Below are positions 27,940 to 37,926 of a stretch of 64,000 bases of DNA, piece by piece. Below the pieces are notes generated by a model. The model did no database searches and was not told the DNA's origin. It saw only the letters and a list, made by a program, of their open reading frames with translations. The DNA is taken from the NCBI GenBank assembly GCA_003001975.1, contig PVUG01000003.1, positions 248,001 to 312,000 on the forward strand. Reading direction: 5' to 3'. The stretch comes from Martelella mediterranea (GTDB lineage Bacteria; Pseudomonadota; Alphaproteobacteria; Rhizobiales; Rhizobiaceae). Each line of letters begins with the position of its first letter. The first letter of the stretch is position 1. The translations under genes and the position numbers were made by a program.

Positions 27940-29757
27940 ATGGACGTTCTCGACAAGGAACTGACGCTGGTGGCGCATTCGGTCAGGACCGTGACGCGCC
28001 CCGACGGGACGATGATCGCAACATCGAATGTGCCGCTCGATCCGGTCGTCAACCACACAGGCGAATGGCTTGAAAAATGGGCCACCGCGGCGCCAGCCCG
28101 CGTCTTTCTGGCCGAACGCTCCGGCGATGGCTGGCGCGAGCACGGCTATGGCGAGGTGCTCGACATGGTCCGCGCCATAGCCGGCCGATTGCTGGCGATG
28201 GGGCTAGGCCCGGACAAGCCGATCCTGATCATGTCCGGCAATGGCGTCGACCACGCGCTTTTGTCATTTGCCGCCCAGTGGGTCGGCATCCCCGTCGTGC
28301 CGCTGGCCGAACAGTATTCGCTGATCGAGGAAGCCCATGGCCGCCTCGCCTATGCCATCGGCAAGGTAAAGCCGGCGTTGGCCTTCGTCGACGATGCCGC
28401 ACGCTATGCCAAGGCGCTCGAACGGCCGGAATTCGACGATATCGCCGTGGTGGCGGTCAAGACCGAAGGCGCGCCGCGCCCGGTCACAGCCTTTGCCGAT
28501 CTGCTGAAAGGCGATAGCACCGTCGATCTCGAAGCCGCCCACGCAAAGGTCGGCCCCGACACGCTGGCGAAACTGCTGTTTACCTCCGGCTCGACCTCCA
28601 ACCCGAAGGCGGTGATGACCACGCAAAGGATGATGTGCGCCAACCAGAGCCAGATGGCCTCGGTCCTGCCCTTCATCAGCGAGCGCCCGCCGAAAATCTG
28701 CGACTGGCTGCCGTGGAACCATGTTTTCGGCGGCTCGCACAATGTCAACATGATGCTCGCCCATGGCGGCAGCCTCTATATCGACCACGGCAAGCCGACC
28801 GCCAGGGCGTTTCCGACATCGATCGAGAATATCAAGCAGCATCCCGGCAACCTCGCCTTCAACGTTCCGGTCGGCTTTTCCATGCTGGTGCATGCCATGG
28901 AGACGGACCGCGACCTGCGCCGGGCCTATTTCCAGGACCTCGACCTGCTGTTTTACGCTGGTGCATCGCTGCCGCAGGACATCTGGACGCGTCTGGAAGA
29001 AATGGCGATGGAGGTTCAGGGCCGCCTGCCGCTGATGATTTCTTCCTGGGGCATGACGGAGACGGCGCCGGCCACGATCATGCTGCATGAACAGATCGGC
29101 CGTTCCGGCGTGATCGGCGTGCCGCTGCCGGGCACCGAGATCAAGCTGAAGCCCGACGACGAGATGCGCTGCGAGCTTCGCGTCAAGGGCATCAATATCA
29201 TGCCCGGCTATTTCGACGACGCGGAAAAGACCGCGCAGGCATTTGACGAAGAAGGCTTCATGATCACCGGCGATGCGGTGCGTTTCGTCGATGCCGATGC
29301 CCCCGATCGCGGCCTCGTCTTCGACGGGCGCGTGTCAGAAGACTTCAAACTGATGACCGGCACCTGGGTGCAGGCGGGCAAGCTGCGCCTCGATGCGCTG
29401 GAGGCTCTGCGCGGGCTGGTGCAGGATGTCGTCGTCTGCGGCCATGACCGCGGCGAAATCGGCCTGTTCGTCTTTCCCAAACCCGATGCGGTGCACGACG
29501 GCAATACATCCGAGGGTGCTGTCATCGACGAGCATCTCCAGGCTGCCATTCACTGGGAGCTGCGGCTTCTGGCGCGCAAGGCAACGGGATCGGCCAAACG
29601 CATCGCCCGCGCCATCATCCTGTCGGAACCGCCGAACCTGAAAGATGGCGAGATCACCGACAAGGGCTCGCTCAACATCCGCAAGATCATCACCCGCCGG
29701 GCCGGCCTTCTCGAACGGCTTTACGACAATGAAGATCCGGCCCTGATCCGTGTTTGA
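27940..29757 (+). CDS. Feruloyl/p-coumaroyl-CoA synthetase
   Basis: Acid-CoA ligase of 605 residues. The phosphate loop is LLFTSGSTSNPKAVMTT (near residue 217), followed by DWLPWNHVFGGSHNVNMMLAHGGS, SSWGMTETAP and, near the C-terminus, GLVFDGRVSEDFKLMTGTWV. This last block and the overall length are typical of feruloyl-CoA synthetases of the Fcs/PRK08180 type and differ from acetyl-CoA synthetases. It would start the pathway by making the CoA ester that the hydratase and SDR then process. The ATG follows GGAGGAGGA by four bases. Substrate breadth (coumarate, ferulate, caffeate) is not readable. Confidence 0.9.
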   Translation: MDVLDKELTLVAHSVRTVTRPDGTMIATSNVPLDPVVNHTGEWLEKWATAAPARVFLAERSGDGWREHGYGEVLDMVRAIAGRLLAMGLGPDKPILIMSGNGVDHALLSFAAQWVGIPVVPLAEQYSLIEEAHGRLAYAIGKVKPALAFVDDAARYAKALERPEFDDIAVVAVKTEGAPRPVTAFADLLKGDSTVDLEAAHAKVGPDTLAKLLFTSGSTSNPKAVMTTQRMMCANQSQMASVLPFISERPPKICDWLPWNHVFGGSHNVNMMLAHGGSLYIDHGKPTARAFPTSIENIKQHPGNLAFNVPVGFSMLVHAMETDRDLRRAYFQDLDLLFYAGASLPQDIWTRLEEMAMEVQGRLPLMISSWGMTETAPATIMLHEQIGRSGVIGVPLPGTEIKLKPDDEMRCELRVKGINIMPGYFDDAEKTAQAFDEEGFMITGDAVRFVDADAPDRGLVFDGRVSEDFKLMTGTWVQAGKLRLDALEALRGLVQDVVVCGHDRGEIGLFVFPKPDAVHDGNTSEGAVIDEHLQAAIHWELRLLARKATGSAKRIARAIILSEPPNLKDGEITDKGSLNIRKIITRRAGLLERLYDNEDPALIRV

Positions 29758-29768
29758 AGGTTTCTGAA

Positions 29769-30644
29769 ATGGTTGATTTTTCCAAAGTTCGCGCCATCGA
29801 TTTTCACACCCACGCCGAGGAGGCCTGCGGCTGCCACCATGATGACGGCTATGACGACCTGCAATCGGCGATGGCGAAATATTTCAAGGCCCCGTGGTCG
29901 CATCCGCCGACCATTCCGGAAACCGCGGCGCATTATCGCAAGATGAATATCGCCGCCGTGATCTTTCCCGTCGACGCGGAGCGGGAGACCGGCTACCGGC
30001 GCTACAATAATTACGAGGTGGCGGAGGCTTGTGCCGAGGAAAGCGACATCCTGATCCCTTTCGCCTCCATCGATCCGGCCAAGGGCAAGCTCGGCGCGCG
30101 CGAGGCCCGCGATCTCGTCGAAAACCACGGCATTCAGGGCTTCAAGTTCCACCCGACCATGCAGGGCTTCTATCCCAATGACCGCATGGCCTACCCGCTT
30201 TATGAGGCGATTGCCGAGACCGGTAAGCCCGCGCTGTTCCACACCGGCCAGACCGGCGTCGGCTCCGGCATGCGCGGCGGCAACGGCATGCGGCTGAAAT
30301 ATTCCGACCCGATGTATATCGACGATGTCGCCGTCGATTTTCCCGACATGCCGATCATTCTGGCCCATCCTTCCTTTCCCTGGCAGGAGGAGAGCCTGTC
30401 GGTGGCCACCCACAAGCCGAATGTCTACATCGACCTGTCCGGCTGGTCGCCGAAATACTTCCCGGAAATCCTGGTGCGCTATGCCAACACGCTTTTGAAA
30501 AAGAAGATGCTGTTCGGTTCCGACTGGCCGATGATCGCCCCGGAACGCTGGCTGGACGCCTTCGACAAGGCTCCCTTTCGCGACGAGGTGCGCCCGCTGA
30601 TCCTCAAGGAAAACGCCATGCGGTTGCTGGGGGTCGAGAGCTGA
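29769..30644 (+). CDS. Amidohydrolase-family protein, putative 4-hydroxyphenyl-beta-ketoacyl-CoA hydrolase
   Basis: A 291-residue amidohydrolase-2 TIM barrel. Metal-site signatures are AIDFHTHAEEACG (HxH), FKFHPTMQGFYPND, ALFHTGQTG, ILAHPSFPW and LFGSDWPMI (final aspartate). Close relatives lie in the Agrobacterium hydroxycinnamate locus, where such a protein is assigned to splitting the beta-ketoacyl-CoA into acetyl-CoA and the benzoate. That assignment is from the literature on that locus; here it is supported by the matching gene set. The ATG at 29769 follows GAAGG by eight bases. Other amidohydrolases with similar motifs act as decarboxylases, so the reaction is not certain. Confidence 0.82.
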   Translation: MVDFSKVRAIDFHTHAEEACGCHHDDGYDDLQSAMAKYFKAPWSHPPTIPETAAHYRKMNIAAVIFPVDAERETGYRRYNNYEVAEACAEESDILIPFASIDPAKGKLGAREARDLVENHGIQGFKFHPTMQGFYPNDRMAYPLYEAIAETGKPALFHTGQTGVGSGMRGGNGMRLKYSDPMYIDDVAVDFPDMPIILAHPSFPWQEESLSVATHKPNVYIDLSGWSPKYFPEILVRYANTLLKKKMLFGSDWPMIAPERWLDAFDKAPFRDEVRPLILKENAMRLLGVES

Positions 30645-30645
30645 G

Positions 30646-32214
30646 ATGACCGAATTCAAGGCCCCTGTCGAGGATATCCTGTTTTCGCTCGACGCCGTTG
30701 CCGGGGCATCCCGCCTTCCGGACTGGGACGGCGAACTGGCCGGCGAGATCATCGGTCATTTCGCGGCTTTCGCCGAAGGCGTGCTTGCGCCGCTCAACGC
30801 GGTGGGCGACGCCGAGGGCTGCCGCCTTGTCGGTGGCCGCGTCGTCATGCCGGACGGGTTCCGCGATGCCTTCGCTCAACTGGCCGAGGGCGGCTGGCAG
30901 GGCCTGACCGCGCCGGAGGATTTCGGCGGCATGGGGCTTTCGCCGGTCATCGGCGCGGCCGTTTCGGAGATTTTTTCCGGCGCAAACCATGCCATGCAGA
31001 TGGTCTGCGGCCTTGTGCCGGGCGCAATCGCGACACTGCTGCATTACGGCAGCGAAGACCAGCAGCAACGCTGGATCGCGCCGCTTTCGGCCGGCGCCGC
31101 GCTTTCGACCATGTGCCTGACCGAGCCGGATGCCGGCTCCGATCTCGGGCGCATCCGCACCAGGGCCAGCCGTGACGGCGACAATTGGCGGCTTTCCGGC
31201 GAGAAGATCTTCATTTCCGGCGGCGATCAGGATTTGAGCGACAATATCCTGCATCTGGTCCTGGCCCGCACCGGCGATGCTGCAAGCGGCGTCCGGGGGC
31301 TTTCGCTGTTTCTCTGCGATCGGGAGGGCGCCGGCGAAACCATAAAAATCACCCGGATCGAGGAAAAGCTGGGACTGCACGCCTCGCCCACCTGCCAGAT
31401 GGTTTTCGACGCAGCGCCCGCCGAACTGATCGGCGTGGAAGGCGAAGGGCTGAAGGCCATGTTCACGGTGATGAACCACGCCCGCATCGATGTCGCGCTG
31501 CAGGGCACGGCCCATGCTGCCCGCGCCGGCCATATCGCCGCAAGCTACGCCGACGAACGCCGGCAGGGCCGAAAGGCGGATGGCAGCCCGGCCGTTCTGA
31601 GCGACCATTCCGATGTCCGGCGCATGCTCAACGAGCAGCAGGCGCTGGCGCTCGGCAGCCGCACCATGTGCCATATCGCGCTCGTTGAGATGGCGCTTGG
31701 CGAAAAGCCGGAACTGGTCGATTTCCTGACGCCGGTGTGCAAGCTGTTTGCCTCCGAGGCGGGTATCAAAGCTGCCGATCTCGGCATTCAGGTGCTCGGC
31801 GGCTACGGCTACCTCACCGAATACGGCCTGTCGCAGGTCTGGCGCGACGCCCGCATCACCGCGATCTACGAGGGCGCGAACGGCATTCATGCGCTGACGA
31901 TCGCAGGCCGCGGCCTGCGTTTCAAGGATGGCGCGGGGGCCGACGCATTCACGGCGCTTATCGACCGACTGGCCGATGGCGACACCGAAATCGCGGCGCT
32001 CGCGCAAATCTGGAACCAGTGGCGCGACAAAGTTCTGGCCGCCGAAGACCCTGCGCCGCTGGCCCATGATTTCGCCCGGCTGACGGCCACGCTCTATTAC
32101 CGCGCCGTATGGTCCCGCATCGCCGCCGCCGGTGCCTCCGGGCCTGACACAGCAAAGCTCCAGCGGCTGAAAGACCACGTGCTTGCCGCACCGCTGCCGG
32201 TCCGCCTGCCGTGA
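30646..32214 (+). CDS. Acyl-CoA dehydrogenase
   Basis: A 522-residue FAD enzyme, longer than typical 380-residue members and like the FadE/AidB-like group. It has the N-terminal helical domain, the beta-domain signature MCLTEPDAGSDLGRIRT, GEKIFISGGDQD, and the C-terminal RDARITAIYEGANGIHALTIAGRGL with the probable catalytic glutamate. It starts one base after the amidohydrolase stop and ends the operon. In this pathway it could desaturate phenylpropanoyl-CoA (dihydro-p-coumaroyl-CoA) to p-coumaroyl-CoA, letting phloretate-type acids enter; this is inference. No terminator is obvious before the convergent translocase gene. Confidence 0.88.
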   Translation: MTEFKAPVEDILFSLDAVAGASRLPDWDGELAGEIIGHFAAFAEGVLAPLNAVGDAEGCRLVGGRVVMPDGFRDAFAQLAEGGWQGLTAPEDFGGMGLSPVIGAAVSEIFSGANHAMQMVCGLVPGAIATLLHYGSEDQQQRWIAPLSAGAALSTMCLTEPDAGSDLGRIRTRASRDGDNWRLSGEKIFISGGDQDLSDNILHLVLARTGDAASGVRGLSLFLCDREGAGETIKITRIEEKLGLHASPTCQMVFDAAPAELIGVEGEGLKAMFTVMNHARIDVALQGTAHAARAGHIAASYADERRQGRKADGSPAVLSDHSDVRRMLNEQQALALGSRTMCHIALVEMALGEKPELVDFLTPVCKLFASEAGIKAADLGIQVLGGYGYLTEYGLSQVWRDARITAIYEGANGIHALTIAGRGLRFKDGAGADAFTALIDRLADGDTEIAALAQIWNQWRDKVLAAEDPAPLAHDFARLTATLYYRAVWSRIAAAGASGPDTAKLQRLKDHVLAAPLPVRLP

Positions 32215-32281
32215 GGCCCGGACGCTGACGATCAGGGTTGAATGGAGATGTGCCCCGTCCCTCGATGATCCGGAATCCGGG

Positions 32282-34906
32282 TCAGTCGGCGGCACCTGTA
32301 TCGAGGATTTCGCGCTTGCCGACGTGGTTGGCGGGCCCGACCAGACCTTCCTGTTCCATGCGCTCGACCAGCGAGGCAGCGCGGTTATAGCCGATCGACA
32401 GACGTCGCTGGATGTAGGAGGTCGAGCACTTCTTGTCGCGCTGGACAATCTTGACGGCCTTGGCGAAAAGATCGTCGGTATCATCACCCTCGCTCGCCAT
32501 GTCGGTTGCATCGAAAACGGCGCTATCCTCTTCGCTCTCCTCTCCCTCGTCGACGACGACGCTGCCGAGATAGGTGGGCGTGCCCTGGGACTTCAGATGG
32601 TCGACGACCTTTTCGACTTCGTAGTCGGAAACGAAGGGGCCGTGGACGCGGGCAATCCGGCCGCCGCCCTTCATGTGCAACATGTCGCCTTGGCCCAGCA
32701 GATATTCCGCGCCCTGCTCGCCGAGAATGGTGCGGCTGTCGATCTTGGAGGTGACCTGGAAGGAGATGCGCGTCGGGAAATTGGCCTTGATCGTGCCGGT
32801 GATCACGTCCACCGACGGCCGCTGCGTTGCCATGATCAGGTGAATGCCGGCCGCGCGCGCCATCTGCGCCAATCGCTGGATCGTGCCTTCGATCTCCTTT
32901 CCGGCGACCATCATCAGATCCGCCATCTCGTCGACGATGACGACGATGTAGGGCAGCGCCGAAAGATCGAGTTCCTGATCCTCGAAGGTCTGCTCGCCGG
33001 TGGTGCGGTCGAAGCCGGTGGGCACGGAAACCATGATGGTTTCGCCGGTTGCCCGGGCTTCGGCAACGCGCTTGTTGAAGCCATCGATATTGCGTACGCC
33101 AAGCCGCGACATCTTGCGATAACGGTCTTCCATTTCGCGCACGGCCCATTTCAGCGCCAGAACCGCCTTCTTCGGGTCGGTCACCACTGGGGTCAGAAGA
33201 TGCGGAATGCCATCATAGACCGACAGTTCCAGCATTTTCGGATCGACCATGATCAAGCGGCATTCTTCCGGACGCAGGTGATAGAGCAGTGACAGGATCA
33301 TGGTGTTGATCGCCACCGACTTGCCCGAACCCGTGGTGCCGGCGACGAGAAGATGAGGCATCTTGGCAAGTTCGGCGACAACCGGTTCACCGCCGATATT
33401 CTTGCCGAGGCAAAGCGGCAGGCGGAAATCCGTGGTCATATAAAGGCGGCTTTCGAAAAGCTCCCTGAGAAAGACGGTCTCACGCTCTTCGTTCGGAAGC
33501 TCGATGCCGATCACATTGCGGCCGGGAATGACGGCAACACGGGCGGAAAGCGCCGACATCGAGCGGGCGATATCATCCGACAGATTGATCACCCGCGAGG
33601 ACTTGACCCCCGGCGCCGGTTCGAATTCGTAAAGCGTGACGACGGGGCCCGGACGGACATCGATGATCTCACCCTTGACGCCGAAATCCTCCAGAATGCT
33701 TTCCAGTAGGCCGGCGCTCTGCTCCAGCGCTTCCTGACTGAACTCGTTGGCTTCATCCGACCCCGGCATCTGCAATAGGTCGATCGACGGGAAAACGAAG
33801 TCGGTTACCTCATGCTCCGCCAGAACGTTGAGGGGCTCGGTACGCTCCTTGTGTTCCGGTTCGGCCTCGCGTTCCGGTTCGATCTCGACATCATCCTCTT
33901 CGATGAATGCAGCGATGTCTTCGTCCGGCTCATCATCAGCAAGGTCCTCGACGGCCCAGGTGTCCGGCACATCATCTGCGTCTTCGTTGATTTCGGAAGG
34001 TCCCGACGGCACGTCCGCGGGTGTGCTTTCGGCAGTCCGCATCGGGCTGTAAAGCAGAACCTGCCGGTAGAGCGAAACCGGAGATGGCCCGTCTTCGGTG
34101 CGCTCTTTCTTGTCATCGAGAATGGTTTCCACGGCATTCGAGGTCGCGGTCCATGACGGGTCCACCAGATCGACTTGCGCCGCTTCGGCGGGCTCGGTTG
34201 CCGGCGCTACGTATATGTTCGCTTTGGCCTGTTGCGGTTCCGTCTCGACCGGCTGTTCCGTTTGCACGCTCTTTTCCGCTCCAGGCGTTTCAACACCGCC
34301 AAGCGCCATCACCTCGAACACCAGCCCATCGGGTAGATAGGAAAAGCAATCGTCTTGCACACGCTTTGTCTCGCTTGACGTCTCAAGCATCGGGTCATCG
34401 TGTATGGTTGTATGATCGATTTCGTCAGGCAGAGCCGAATCGGTATCGCTTTCGTTCGAAAGATACCAGGGGGCCGAGGGCGCCGTGTCTTCTTCTGCCT
34501 CAATCTCGCCGATTGGCGCGACCACCGACAGCGGTTGTTCGGCTTCCGCATTCCAAGGCTGTTCGTCGGAAGCAACCACGCGCGCGGCGGGCAGTTCTTC
34601 TGCAATCCGCTCCTGAAGCACGGTCGCCGGTGAAGGAAGATGCGGGCCAAAAACCATCTCTTCCGTCTCGGCTTCGTCCGGCATTGCCGGCTCCGGATGT
34701 TTCCTGTGGGGTGTGCGGGTGAACCGCACATTCGGCCCCAGCACGAATGGACGCTGCCATGTCGGCAAACGCTCCGGGTCAAGAATCGCTGCTTCCGCAT
34801 TGCGCCGCGAGACCTCGGCGGTCTGGTCCCTTTCTGCCTCAGCGTTTTCCGTATCTATCTGATTTGCGGGTTTCGGTTGAAAGCTGGGATAACGCGAAAT
34901 AGGCAT
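32282..34906 (-). CDS. FtsK/SpoIIIE-type DNA translocase without membrane anchor
   Basis: About 874 residues. The C-terminal half is a complete FtsK motor: alpha/beta region with [18 protein letters not shown], Walker A in [19 protein letters not shown], Walker B in [15 protein letters not shown], and [13 protein letters not shown]-type RecA motif ([15 protein letters not shown]). A gamma domain for KOPS-like recognition closes it ([30 protein letters not shown]). The first 430 or so residues are acidic and low in hydrophobic stretches; I find none of the four N-terminal membrane helices of FtsK. The start at 34906 ([11 protein letters not shown]) is chosen over GTG at 34936. Rhizobia often carry such a second translocase; its exact role is unclear. 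Confidence 0.92.
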   Translation of the reverse strand: MPISRYPSFQPKPANQIDTENAEAERDQTAEVSRRNAEAAILDPERLPTWQRPFVLGPNVRFTRTPHRKHPEPAMPDEAETEEMVFGPHLPSPATVLQERIAEELPAARVVASDEQPWNAEAEQPLSVVAPIGEIEAEEDTAPSAPWYLSNESDTDSALPDEIDHTTIHDDPMLETSSETKRVQDDCFSYLPDGLVFEVMALGGVETPGAEKSVQTEQPVETEPQQAKANIYVAPATEPAEAAQVDLVDPSWTATSNAVETILDDKKERTEDGPSPVSLYRQVLLYSPMRTAESTPADVPSGPSEINEDADDVPDTWAVEDLADDEPDEDIAAFIEEDDVEIEPEREAEPEHKERTEPLNVLAEHEVTDFVFPSIDLLQMPGSDEANEFSQEALEQSAGLLESILEDFGVKGEIIDVRPGPVVTLYEFEPAPGVKSSRVINLSDDIARSMSALSARVAVIPGRNVIGIELPNEERETVFLRELFESRLYMTTDFRLPLCLGKNIGGEPVVAELAKMPHLLVAGTTGSGKSVAINTMILSLLYHLRPEECRLIMVDPKMLELSVYDGIPHLLTPVVTDPKKAVLALKWAVREMEDRYRKMSRLGVRNIDGFNKRVAEARATGETIMVSVPTGFDRTTGEQTFEDQELDLSALPYIVVIVDEMADLMMVAGKEIEGTIQRLAQMARAAGIHLIMATQRPSVDVITGTIKANFPTRISFQVTSKIDSRTILGEQGAEYLLGQGDMLHMKGGGRIARVHGPFVSDYEVEKVVDHLKSQGTPTYLGSVVVDEGEESEEDSAVFDATDMASEGDDTDDLFAKAVKIVQRDKKCSTSYIQRRLSIGYNRAASLVERMEQEGLVGPANHVGKREILDTGAAD

Positions 34907-35070
34907 GCTGATGAAGACCAATCTGAGAACTGTCACACAGCATACGTGATAGAAAAGAAAACTTAATCAGTCGTTTCGTCTGGCAGATATAGCGCGCTGT
35001 TTTATGACCTCCCGAGCGTCAGTGCGACTGCTTTGCTGCCAAGCTCCTTACCGTCCTCGCAGAACTTTCA

Positions 35071-35145
35071 CGCAATAGCGGCGTCGATAGATACCCGAGC
35101 CCTTACGCAGCAAGCGAGAATCGAATGGACGTCAGCGCTATTGCG
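35071..35145. repeat. Widely spaced inverted repeat
   Basis: CGCAATAGCG at 35071-35080 is the exact inverse of CGCTATTGCG at 35136-35145, with 55 bases between. Transcribed rightward it could form the base of a structured RNA that ends at the terminator 46 bases downstream. No promoter is clear. Confidence 0.4.
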
Positions 35146-35190
35146 GATTTGCTGCATCTCGCTAGTGGTTGTACGGATGCCAGAACGATC

Positions 35191-35219
35191 AAAGCCCTCG
35201 CGGTTATGCGAGGGCTTTT
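35191..35219 (+). terminator. Rho-independent terminator-like hairpin
   Basis: AAAGCCCTCGC at 35191-35201 pairs perfectly with GCGAGGGCTTT at 35208-35218 around a six-base loop (GGTTAT), followed by a short T run. Because the stem begins with A and ends with T it could work in both directions. No recognised gene lies just upstream on either strand. Confidence 0.75.
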
Positions 35220-35815
35220 GATATCATTGATAATATGGACTTGATTGCGGGGGCAGGATTTGGACACTGTTTTGTGGACCGTTCACAGTCGTTCATTTGA
35301 GCAAGATCGGACCGCCTTTTCGCATGCACTTTTCTCTAGGATAGGGATTTAGGGACACCACCAGAGCCGTTTGGCTGATATTTCTGCCAGATACTGGCGA
35401 TGATGGACGAAGGGAAAGTGGTGATCGCCTTGGCCGCGTGATGTCGCTAACCAATTAATACACCCTCGAAGGAGTGAACATAGCACTACCGAACAGGATA
35501 CCAGATCTGCGAAAGAACAAATAGTGTAAGCAGGTTGGAGTTGCGCCAAACCACCGGCTATGATCCGGGCCATTTTGCCCTTCGGCCTGATCGTCGCGAC
35601 CTTGCCCGTCGCAGAAAAGAACGACATAAGATCTTCATTCTTCAAAAGTGTAAAACATTTGTTCCGTCGGCCATGCGCGGCTTACCTATGTTCAGCCCGT
35701 CGAATAGATCGGAAAGGACATTGATCAAAGCACGCGCCGTTGCCCGCACGTTTTCTGCCGCGAGCGACCTTCACATGCGATGGCGGTCGCATCGCCGAGC
35801 ACGGCCAGAGCGTCT

Positions 35816-37459
35816 TCAATAATATGAATCGGGAGACACGAAGGCGTTGACGGGGCTTTTGCGGTTCCACTCGGCGCGGCCCAGCAGCAGGTCCACCGTT
35901 GCCTCCTGCATCGCCGTCATCGTCGCCCAGGCGTTGATATAGGTCGGGACCCTTGGCGCGTCGTAGAGATAATAGGGATAGCCGAAGGAAATCATCACGA
36001 CCGGGATTTCGTGCCACAGGCGGCGCATGGCGCCGTCGAGGCCCTGACCGAGTTTCGCCCAGTCGAGAAAAATCCGGCCGCGCGTCAGCAGCGTTTCCTC
36101 CGAAAGGGCATAGAGCGCCAGATCATAGCCCGACGGGTCAATCGGGTCGCCCATGCGGTGAACGTCGACTGCGAAGCCCTCGGCGCGCAGAAGTTCCGGC
36201 AGTTCCAGCGGCAGGGTCTGGCCCTGCATCGGCTCGACGATGCCGGGGGCGAACATCAGGATGCGGCGATGGCGCTGCGGGTCGAGCGGCAGCGTGTGGT
36301 TCACGTCCTTTTCCAGCACCGGCGCGCGGCGCGAAACCTGTCGGCTCCAGTCATCGCGCGGTGCGGGGAACGCCGGCGGCGCGGCGGGCCGATGAAGGCC
36401 AAGCGCCGCCTTCAGTCCCAGAACCCGGGTCACCGCGTCGAAGAAACGTTCCGGCGTGATCCGGCCCGTTCTGACGGCCTCGCGCACGCCCGCCATCTCG
36501 CCTTCGGGATCGAGCGAAAACAGGATCATGTCCGCGCCCGATGCGATGATCTGAACCTTGCTTTCGACGGCCGGCATGAAGGCCGAAAGTCCGGCCATGC
36601 GACTTGCATCCGAAACGATCACGCCATTGAAGCCGAGCTTGTCGCGCAGGAGGTCGGTGTTGAGCGCCGCGCTGACCGAAGCCGGGCGGAACGCCTCGAC
36701 GCCGTCTCCCTTGCCGATGCGGCGCGCCCAGTCCGGGAAGGCGATATGGGCGGTCATCACGCTCATCACCCCGGCTTCCACGGCTTCGCGATAAAGACGG
36801 CCATGGGTCGCCTCCCAGTCCTCGACCGACAGCGGATTGATCGTGGTCACCAGATGCTGGTCGCGGTCGTCATGCCCTTCTCCGGGCCAGTGTTTTGCGG
36901 TTGCCGCAAGCCCTTCTTCCTGAAAGACGCGGATCTGCGCCAGGGCATGGCGCGCGATCACGTCCGGATCGGAGCCATAACCGCGGGTCGCGACGATGGA
37001 GCTGCGCCAGGCCGCGTTGATGTCCAGAACCGGCGTGAACGACCAGTTGACGCCCACCGCGCGCGCTTCCCGCGCCATGATCCGGGCAACCTCTTCGGTG
37101 ACGGAAAGATCGTCTATCGCCGCAAGGGCGATGGGGTTGGGCACCTGCGTGCCGAAAGGAAGGCTCATGCGCGAGCCCTCGAGATCGGCGCTGACCAGCA
37201 TCGGCACGGCGGCATCGCGCTGAAAGGCCTCAAGGCGCGCCCGTTCTGCCGGGCCGTCTTCGCCGAAAAAGCGCGTCACGCCGCCGGGCGCAAGGCGGGC
37301 GATGCGCTCCGGCTCATCTTCGTCATAGCCCTTCGAACGCAGATTGAAGAGCTGGGCAACCCGAGCCTCTTCATCGAGCGCCTCCCAGGTCTTGCGCACC
37401 CATTCGATGGCCTCCCGGTCGAGGGAAAACGGCGGCTTTTCCAGGTGGGCAAGATTCAT
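35816..37459 (-). CDS. Glycoside hydrolase family 3 protein, beta-N-acetylhexosaminidase-like
   Basis: A 547-residue GH3 enzyme. The NagZ-type signature KHWPGEGHDDRDQH lies near residues 189-202 with the acid/base-supporting His-Asp pair, and the nucleophile is probably Asp284 in VIVSDASRMAGL. Substrate-side elements include LVSADLEGSRMSLPFGTQVPNPIALAA. NagZ is about 340 residues, so a C-terminal domain of roughly 180 residues (from VLGLKAALGLHR on) is added. No signal peptide is seen, so it probably acts in the cytoplasm on an imported glycoside. It lies next to an ABC binding protein and, beyond, a sulfatase. The exact sugar is unknown. Confidence 0.85.
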   Translation of the reverse strand: MNLAHLEKPPFSLDREAIEWVRKTWEALDEEARVAQLFNLRSKGYDEDEPERIARLAPGGVTRFFGEDGPAERARLEAFQRDAAVPMLVSADLEGSRMSLPFGTQVPNPIALAAIDDLSVTEEVARIMAREARAVGVNWSFTPVLDINAAWRSSIVATRGYGSDPDVIARHALAQIRVFQEEGLAATAKHWPGEGHDDRDQHLVTTINPLSVEDWEATHGRLYREAVEAGVMSVMTAHIAFPDWARRIGKGDGVEAFRPASVSAALNTDLLRDKLGFNGVIVSDASRMAGLSAFMPAVESKVQIIASGADMILFSLDPEGEMAGVREAVRTGRITPERFFDAVTRVLGLKAALGLHRPAAPPAFPAPRDDWSRQVSRRAPVLEKDVNHTLPLDPQRHRRILMFAPGIVEPMQGQTLPLELPELLRAEGFAVDVHRMGDPIDPSGYDLALYALSEETLLTRGRIFLDWAKLGQGLDGAMRRLWHEIPVVMISFGYPYYLYDAPRVPTYINAWATMTAMQEATVDLLLGRAEWNRKSPVNAFVSPDSYY

Positions 37460-37926
37460 GGATGTGGCTCCTCAAAAAATTTCGTTCGGTATTGCATCTG
37501 CGTCGGCCCCGGCGCGCGCTGGAAGCCGCTTGCCGGGTTTCGCGTGACGATAAATCAGAATGAGGTTTGAAGTTTTCGGACAAGAAAGCCGGAATGCGGG
37601 CCGACCGTGTCAATGACGCATAGCATATCGGAACGGTCCCGTCTTTTGCATGTCTCCTCCCGCCGTGACCCATCCTCACCGCGGGCCATCAGCTCCGACA
37701 AAATAGCACCGGTTCGGCAACACGCAACATTGCGAAAACTTCGCGCAACGATAAATTCACTGCATGGCTCCGAACCGTGCCGAAGGACGTGGTGAAAATA
37801 TTTGCGTATCACTCACCGGAGTTATTGCATTGTCTATGCATGCGTCGCGCGTAGTAATATTTCGAGGCATTCGCCCCGGTGTTTGCGTGAGGAGCGTGGG
37901 CCGCCGGCGCCAATTGGGAGGAGAAC
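37460..37926. other. Divergent intergenic region between the GH3 and binding-protein genes
   Basis: This 467-base stretch should hold the promoters of both genes. Besides the motif at 37824-37841, it contains TTGCGAA-AAC-TTCGCGCAA at 37730-37748, an imperfect inverted repeat of the type used by LacI-like regulators. ATTGCAT also occurs at 37491-37497 near the GH3 start. The 85-codon frame at 37555-37812 on the minus strand has no family features and looks spurious. Confidence 0.5.
37824..37841 (+). promoter_or_regulatory. Candidate LysR box upstream of the binding-protein gene
   Basis: ATTGCATTGTCTATGCAT contains the palindrome TGCAT-N5-ATGCA and matches a sequence in the lysR/permease intergenic region (40469-40486) in 14 of 18 positions. 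It lies 86 bases before the binding-protein start. Shared occurrence at both promoters around lysR suggests one regulator for the split importer. Confidence 0.55.

Larger units (their letters stand above)
34937..35815. other. Intergenic region of about 0.88 kb without a convincing gene
   Basis: The stretch between ftsK and the glycoside hydrolase gene is more AT-rich than its surroundings and holds only short frames with unlike-coding composition, including 35033-35221 (plus) and 35349-35645 (minus). A strong hairpin terminator and a widely spaced 10-base inverted repeat lie in its first third. A partly open frame near 35100-35230 gives a helix-turn-helix-like string ending in MRGLL, but I cannot support it as a gene remnant. 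The middle and right parts (35230-35815) show no feature I recognise. Confidence 0.5.

Noticed and set aside
35033-35230. Possible helix-turn-helix gene remnant or tRNA near the terminator
   Set aside because: One frame gives an HTH-like string but has no start and weak support; no cloverleaf or T-loop sequence could be drawn.
35349-35645. 98-codon minus frame considered as a transposase fragment
   Set aside because: No catalytic or DNA-binding motif of any transposase family could be recognised and no terminal repeats were seen.
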